Made by a program: the position numbers and the translations under genes
Shown: positions 4,593 to 7,933 of the stretch, in pieces
Numbering within the stretch: the first letter of the stretch is position 1
How the letters are laid out: every line of letters begins with the position of its first letter
From: DATHYU01 sp033722675
Lineage (GTDB): Bacteria; Actinomycetota; Acidimicrobiia; Spongiisociales; UBA11373
Direction of reading: 5' to 3'
Length of the DNA stretch: 7,933 bases
Assembly (NCBI GenBank): GCA_033722675.1
Contig: JAWVYO010000104.1
Span: 1 to 7,933 of the forward strand
Notes under the pieces: generated by a model
What the model saw: only the letters and a program-made list of their open reading frames with translations
Database searches by the model: none
Told to the model about the DNA's origin: nothing

Positions 4593-5681
4593 TCAAGAGA
4601 TGACGAGCTCGGGCGGGCGCCGCACCCTGGGGCGAATGTCGATGAGCCGCCGGGCGATCTCGGTGAAGGCCTCCGCCGCCTCGGACTCGGGGGCGACGAG
4701 GGCCACGGGACGGCCCTCGTCGGCGCCCTCCCGCAACGCCGGGACGAGCGGCACCCGACCGAGCAACGGCACCTCGAGCTCCTCGGCCAGCGTCTGGCCG
4801 CCGCCCTCGCCGAAGATCGGATAGCGCTTCCCGTCGTCGCCGGTGAACCACGACATGTTCTCCACCACCCCGACGACCTCCTGGTTGACCTTCGCCGCCA
4901 TGAGGGCCGCGCGCTTCGCCACGCGCTGCGCCGTGATCTGGGGGGTCGTGACGATCACCGACTGGGCGCCGGGGAGGAACTGCGACAGGGAGATCGCCAC
5001 GTCGCCCGTGCCGGGCGGCATGTCGATGAGGAGGAAGTCGGGCTCGTCCCAGAAGACGTCGGCCAGGAACTGGTCGAGCGCCTTGTGCAGCATCGGGCCC
5101 CGCCAGACGACGGCCTCGTCGGGGGGCACGAAGAAGTCCATCGAGATCGCCCTGACCCCGTGGGCCTCGGGGGGCACGATGAGCTCGGAGATCGCCTGCG
5201 GGGGGTACTCCGTGCCGAGCATCTTGGGGATCGAGTAACCCCACACGTCGGCGTCGATCACCGCGACGTCCTTGCCGAGGCGGGTGAGGGCGACGGCCGT
5301 GTTGGCCGTGACGGACGACTTGCCGACGCCCCCCTTGCCCGACCCGATCGTCACGACCCGCGTCCGCGAGCCCTGGGCCCCCGGTTTCTCCGGCTTGCCG
5401 AGGCGCAGGCGCGACGCCAGCGAGGCCTGCTCGGCCTGATCCATGAAGGCGACCTGGACGTCGACCTCCCCCACGCCATCGTGCGACTTGGCGGTCTCGG
5501 CGATGGCCCGGCCCAGCCGGTCGGCGGCCCACTGCGGGGTGGGGACGCCGAGTCCCACCCGGACGGCACCTCGGCGGGAGACGTCCACCTCGCGCACCAT
5601 CCCCAGCTCGCCGATGGGGCGGCGGAGATCGGGGTCGACGACCTTCTCGATGGCTTCGGTGACGGCCGCGCGGTCGACCAC
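4593..5681 (-). CDS. mrp: Mrp/NBP35-family P-loop ATPase without cysteines
   Basis: 362 aa. Residues 1-85 form a MIP18/DUF59-like domain (VVDPDLRRPIGELGMV, then VGLGVPTPQW). A long linker leads to the ATPase domain, with the deviant Walker A GSGKGGVGKSS at 113-123, DADVWGYS at 143-150, and Walker B/switch DFLLIDMPPGTGD at 215-227. Mrp/ApbC proteins are dimeric ATPases that carry and hand over [Fe-S] clusters. Their usual CxxC after ENMS is absent: here ENMSWFTGDDGKRYPIFGEG (274-293) has no Cys, and I find none anywhere in the protein. Cysteine-poor Mrp proteins seem common in actinobacteria (from memory). The GTG at 5681 is chosen because GGAGG precedes it by 5 nt; longer starts would run into the divergent gene. 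It is probably co-transcribed with the DUF3107 gene and diverges from a SufR-like regulator. Confidence 0.93.
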   Translation of the reverse strand: MVDRAAVTEAIEKVVDPDLRRPIGELGMVREVDVSRRGAVRVGLGVPTPQWAADRLGRAIAETAKSHDGVGEVDVQVAFMDQAEQASLASRLRLGKPEKPGAQGSRTRVVTIGSGKGGVGKSSVTANTAVALTRLGKDVAVIDADVWGYSIPKMLGTEYPPQAISELIVPPEAHGVRAISMDFFVPPDEAVVWRGPMLHKALDQFLADVFWDEPDFLLIDMPPGTGDVAISLSQFLPGAQSVIVTTPQITAQRVAKRAALMAAKVNQEVVGVVENMSWFTGDDGKRYPIFGEGGGQTLAEELEVPLLGRVPLVPALREGADEGRPVALVAPESEAAEAFTEIARRLIDIRPRVRRPPELVIS

Positions 5682-5707
5682 GGGAACCTCCGGGTGGCGG
5701 GGCGCGC

Positions 5708-5715
5708 AATATAGT
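5708..5715. promoter_or_regulatory. Overlapping divergent -10 boxes between mrp and the regulator
   Basis: This short AT-rich island in an otherwise GC-rich 85-bp gap gives TATAGT on the plus strand (5710-5715) and TATATT on the minus strand (5713-5708). Starts near 5722 and near 5701 would suit the regulator gene and mrp. Neither has a recognisable -35 box at 16-18 nt, which suggests factor-dependent promoters or an alternative sigma factor. Confidence 0.4.
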
Positions 5716-5722
5716 GACCGCA

Positions 5723-5749
5723 GGATCCGTATCTTCGCCGCCGGATCCG
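5723..5749. promoter_or_regulatory. Paired GGATCCG boxes, candidate operator
   Basis: GGATCCG occurs at 5723-5729 and again at 5743-5749, exactly 20 bp apart, about two helical turns. Because GGATCC is itself a palindrome, the pair can also be read as an inverted repeat (GGATCCG with CGGATCC at 5742-5748). It lies just downstream of the plus-strand -10 and in the -35 region of the minus-strand promoter, so one bound dimer could control both genes. No known operator consensus is claimed. Confidence 0.4.
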
Positions 5750-5766
5750 CGCCCCCGGGAGGGCCG

Positions 5767-6480
5767 ATGACGACCGAGGACATCGAACGATCGATCGGCG
5801 ATCTCGCCGCCGCCCTCGGGGATTCCACGCGCCGGGGCATCTACGTCTCGGTCCGGGAATCCGCCGACCCGATGACCGCCAGCCGCATCGCCGAACTGTT
5901 CGACATCCACCCCAACGTGGCCCGGCACCACCTCGATCGACTCGTGGACGACGGCTACCTCCGGGTCTCCGACCGCCGCGATCGCGACCACGGCGCCGGG
6001 CGACCGGCCAAGGGCTACGAGGCCACCGACAAGGAGATCCTCGTCTCGTACCCCGCCCGCCGGTACGACCTCCTGGCCGAACTCCTCATCCGCGTCATCC
6101 GGGAGCTCGACGCAGAACGAGCACCGGCCGTGGCCGAACGGGTCGGACGGGCCTATGCGCAGGAACTGGCCGGCGAGATCGGCATGCCCGAGGAAGAGGG
6201 CGTGGCCGACGCCATCACCGCGGTGTCGCGGGCGATGATGGGGGTGGGATTCGGGACCACCCCGCAGGCCGACGACCGCGTCCTGCTCACGAACCACTGC
6301 CCCTTCGGCCGGACGGCGTCGGACCATCCCGAGGTCGTCTGCAAGCTCGACCAGGGCATCGTCGCCGGGCTGCTCGAGGCGGCCGGCGCCGCCAGGGGTG
6401 TGCCGGTCCGGGTCACGCCGCAGGAGACGCCCCAAGAGGCCTGCATCACCGAGTTCCACGCCACCAGCCGCTCCGGCTGA
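5767..6480 (+). CDS. SufR-like HTH regulator with three conserved-type cysteines
   Basis: 237 aa. The N-terminal winged helix (about 10-70) starts DLAAALGDSTRRGIYVSV, has its recognition helix at HPNVARHHLDRLVDDGYL (48-65), and is followed by a basic wing with GRPAKGYEAT (78-87). A helical linker leads to a C-terminal segment with NHCPF (C178), H187, VVC (C192) and C226. This layout, an ArsR/DeoR-like HTH plus a late Cys cluster with HPEV before the second Cys, fits SufR-type [Fe-S] repressors of the suf operon. A metal-sensing relative is the alternative. The ATG at 5767 follows GGGAGGG by 3 nt. It diverges from mrp over 85 bp with a candidate operator between them, and aconitase lies 100 nt downstream. 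No suf genes are in the window, so the targets are inferred. Confidence 0.83.
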   Translation: MTTEDIERSIGDLAAALGDSTRRGIYVSVRESADPMTASRIAELFDIHPNVARHHLDRLVDDGYLRVSDRRDRDHGAGRPAKGYEATDKEILVSYPARRYDLLAELLIRVIRELDAERAPAVAERVGRAYAQELAGEIGMPEEEGVADAITAVSRAMMGVGFGTTPQADDRVLLTNHCPFGRTASDHPEVVCKLDQGIVAGLLEAAGAARGVPVRVTPQETPQEACITEFHATSRSG

Positions 6481-6486
6481 GTCCGT

Positions 6487-6499
6487 CGGGTTCGACCCG
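6487..6499 (+). terminator. Weak hairpin after the SufR-like gene
   Basis: CGGGT and ACCCG pair around TCG, 6 nt after the stop codon. The 5-bp stem is too short for a confident terminator and no T-tract follows, so some read-through into the aconitase gene is possible. Confidence 0.25.
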
Positions 6500-6529
6500 T
6501 CGGCATCCCGTCGCTCCGGCGTCCTGGTC

Positions 6530-6548
6530 ACCGGCGCACCGGTAGGCT
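6530..6548 (+). promoter_or_regulatory. Candidate aconitase promoter -10 with abutting inverted repeat
   Basis: TAGGCT at 6543-6548 is a plausible actinobacterial -10 box 32 nt before the start codon. An inverted repeat, ACCGG-CGCA-CCGGT (6530-6543), runs into its first base, where a bound regulator would block the polymerase. No -35 box is seen at 17 nt. CCGG-containing repeats arise easily by chance at this GC content. Confidence 0.33.
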
Positions 6549-6580
6549 CGGATCCCCGCCATCGAGCCCCTGGAGCATGC

Positions 6581-7933
6581 ATGCCGAGCGCCGACCACGA
6601 CCCCTTCGAAGCCCGGGACACGATCGACACGCCGCTGGGTGAACGGACGATCCACCGCCTCGACGCCCTCGCCGACAGCCACGACATCGATCGGATCCCC
6701 TACTCCATCAAGGTCCTCCTCGAATCGGTCCTGCGGAACCACGACGGCCACGCCGTCACCGACCGCGACGTGCAGGCCCTCGCCGCGTACGACGCCACGA
6801 AGGTCGAGGACACGGAGATCGCCTTCAACCCCGCCCGGGTCGTGCTCCAGGACTTCACCGGCGTCCCCGCCATCGTCGACCTCGCCGCCATGCGGTCGGC
6901 CATCGTCCGCATGACCGGTGACGAGGCCAGCGCCCAGCAGGTCAACCCGCTCGTCCAGAGCGACCTCGTCGTCGACCACTCGGTCCAGGTCGACGCGTTC
7001 AACTCGCCCCTCGCCCTGAAGATCAACAGCCAGATGGAGTTCGACCGCAACCGCGAGCGGTACGAGTTCCTCAAGTGGGGCCAGGAGGCGTTCGGCAACT
7101 TCCGGGTGGTCCCCCCCGCCACCGGGATCGTGCACCAGGTGAACCTCGAGTACCTCGGGAAGGTGGTCTGGGACCGCGACGGCGCGCTCTTCCCCGACAG
7201 CCTGGTCGGCACCGACTCGCACACGACGATGATCAACGGCCTCGGCATCGTGGGGTGGGGCGTCGGCGGCATCGAGGCCGAGGCGGCCATGGTGGGCCAG
7301 CCCATCTACATGCTCATGCCCGAGGTCGTGGGGTTCCGGCTGACCGGAGCACTGCCCGAGGGCAGCACCGCCACCGACCTCGTCCTGCGGGTCACCGAGA
7401 TGCTCCGCTCCCACGGCGTCGTCGGACGGTTCGTGGAGTTCTACGGGCCCGGGCTGGCGGCCATGCCGATCGCCAACCGTGCCACGATCGCCAACATGTG
7501 CCCCGAGTACGGGGCGACGGTCGGGTTCTTCCCCGTCGACGAGCGCACCACCGAGTACCTGCGGCTCACGGGCCGCGACGAGTCCCTCGTCGAGACGGTC
7601 GAGCAGTACTACCGCGAGCAGGGCATGTGGCGCGACGACGCCCGCGACATCGTCTACTCCTCGACGCTGGAGCTCGACATGTCCACCGTGGAGCCCGCCC
7701 TGGCGGGCCCGAAGCGGCCCCAGGACCGCATCGACCTCTCCGCCATGCAGGAGGAGTGGCAGCGGTGCCTCGTCGACGAGTTCGGCAAGTCCGGTCCGCC
7801 GAAGCCCGGCACGACCCTCACCTGGGAGGGTGAAGGCGGCCCGCCTGCCTCCCCCGAGGAGAAACGCGAGAACGGCACGTCGGCCGAGGTGGTGTTCGAC
7901 GAGGAGCGATTCACCCTCGAGCACGGCGACGTC
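6581..7933 (+). CDS. acnA: Aconitate hydratase (AcnA/IRP1 type), 5' part
   Basis: 451 codons are present and the frame is open to the window edge; family members run to roughly 900 residues, so about half is seen. The enzyme interconverts citrate and isocitrate through cis-aconitate in the TCA cycle. Landmarks are PYSIKVLLESVLRN (40-53), QDFTGVPAIVDL (90-101), DHSVQVD (132-138), GTDSHTTMINGLG (210-222), IANMCPEYGAT (303-313) and GPKRPQDR (376-383). The three [4Fe-4S] ligands of the family sit in SCTNTSNP and in a later CxxC; the first should fall about eight residues past the end of the window, so cluster binding cannot be confirmed here. C307 is not a cluster ligand. The ATG at 6581 has GGAG 5 nt upstream. 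A spacer rich in Gly, Pro and Glu (about 402-432) precedes the last strand, as is usual in actinobacterial AcnA. Confidence 0.96.
   Translation, partial: MPSADHDPFEARDTIDTPLGERTIHRLDALADSHDIDRIPYSIKVLLESVLRNHDGHAVTDRDVQALAAYDATKVEDTEIAFNPARVVLQDFTGVPAIVDLAAMRSAIVRMTGDEASAQQVNPLVQSDLVVDHSVQVDAFNSPLALKINSQMEFDRNRERYEFLKWGQEAFGNFRVVPPATGIVHQVNLEYLGKVVWDRDGALFPDSLVGTDSHTTMINGLGIVGWGVGGIEAEAAMVGQPIYMLMPEVVGFRLTGALPEGSTATDLVLRVTEMLRSHGVVGRFVEFYGPGLAAMPIANRATIANMCPEYGATVGFFPVDERTTEYLRLTGRDESLVETVEQYYREQGMWRDDARDIVYSSTLELDMSTVEPALAGPKRPQDRIDLSAMQEEWQRCLVDEFGKSGPPKPGTTLTWEGEGGPPASPEEKRENGTSAEVVFDEERFTLEHGDV

Noticed and set aside
6577..6642. ATG at 6577 opening a 21-codon frame overlapping the aconitase start
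   Set aside because: GGAG is only 1 nt from this ATG, too close for initiation, but 5 nt from the aconitase ATG. The short peptide has no features.
4567..6687. 706-codon minus-strand open frame spanning mrp and the regulator gene
   Set aside because: It is out of frame with mrp and yields an Arg/Gly-rich sequence without family features. The recognised genes explain both halves.
7499..7501. C307 of aconitase as an iron-sulfur ligand
   Set aside because: In this family the ligands are in SCTNTSNP and a later CxxC, all beyond the window. C307 is in the NMCPEYGAT segment and is not a ligand.
6446..7924. Open frame of 492 codons antisense to the aconitase gene
   Set aside because: It is the mirror of a GC-rich coding sequence and resembles no family. 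The opposite strand carries unmistakable aconitase motifs throughout.
1..7933. Mobile element, CRISPR array, phage remnant or defence island
   Set aside because: No transposase, integrase, terminal repeats or spaced direct repeats were seen. The tRNA-Arg is intact and shows no duplicated 3' end that would mark an integration site within the window.

Overview
The window looks like an ordinary stretch of core chromosome from a high-GC actinobacterium. A WhiB1-type regulator, a DUF3107 protein, a cysteine-free Mrp ATPase and a Ku/single-domain ligase pair together point to Actinomycetota. The style (TANGNT-like -10 boxes, SufR-like regulator) would suit Acidimicrobiia or a relative, but that is a guess. 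No insertion sequence, phage gene, CRISPR array or sign of recent transfer is visible. Nothing here amounts to a complete new system. The least explained gene is a small secreted protein carrying three copies of an acidic Y-x-D motif.

Layout. 9-81 (-) is tRNA-Arg(CCG). 210-728 (+) is the small secreted protein, convergent with a CPBP-type membrane protease at 778-1548 (-) across a 13-bp hairpin. The protease diverges from ku (1632-2423 +). Ku meets an ATP-dependent DNA ligase (2424-3338 -) end to end, with the two stop codons abutting in TGATCA. Upstream of the ligase on the same strand, 23 nt away, is a YqeY-domain gene (3362-3820 -). Then come whiB1 (3997-4263 +) with a well-formed promoter and a perfect CRP-type palindrome in its leader, a hairpin region, DUF3107 (4328-4570 -) and mrp (4593-5681 -). 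A SufR-like three-cysteine regulator (5767-6480 +) diverges from mrp. The 5' half of an aconitase gene (6581-7933 +) runs off the right edge.

How the genes fit together. Ku and the ligase form a minimal non-homologous end-joining pair; no LigD polymerase or nuclease domain is in the window. The right half has an iron-sulfur theme: WhiB1 and aconitase are [4Fe-4S] proteins, Mrp belongs to a cluster-carrier family, and the SufR-like regulator has the cysteines expected of a cluster sensor. This Mrp has no cysteine at all, so its role cannot be the textbook one. No stretch longer than about 180 bases is without a gene; the intergenic regions hold the promoters, hairpins and inverted repeats listed below.
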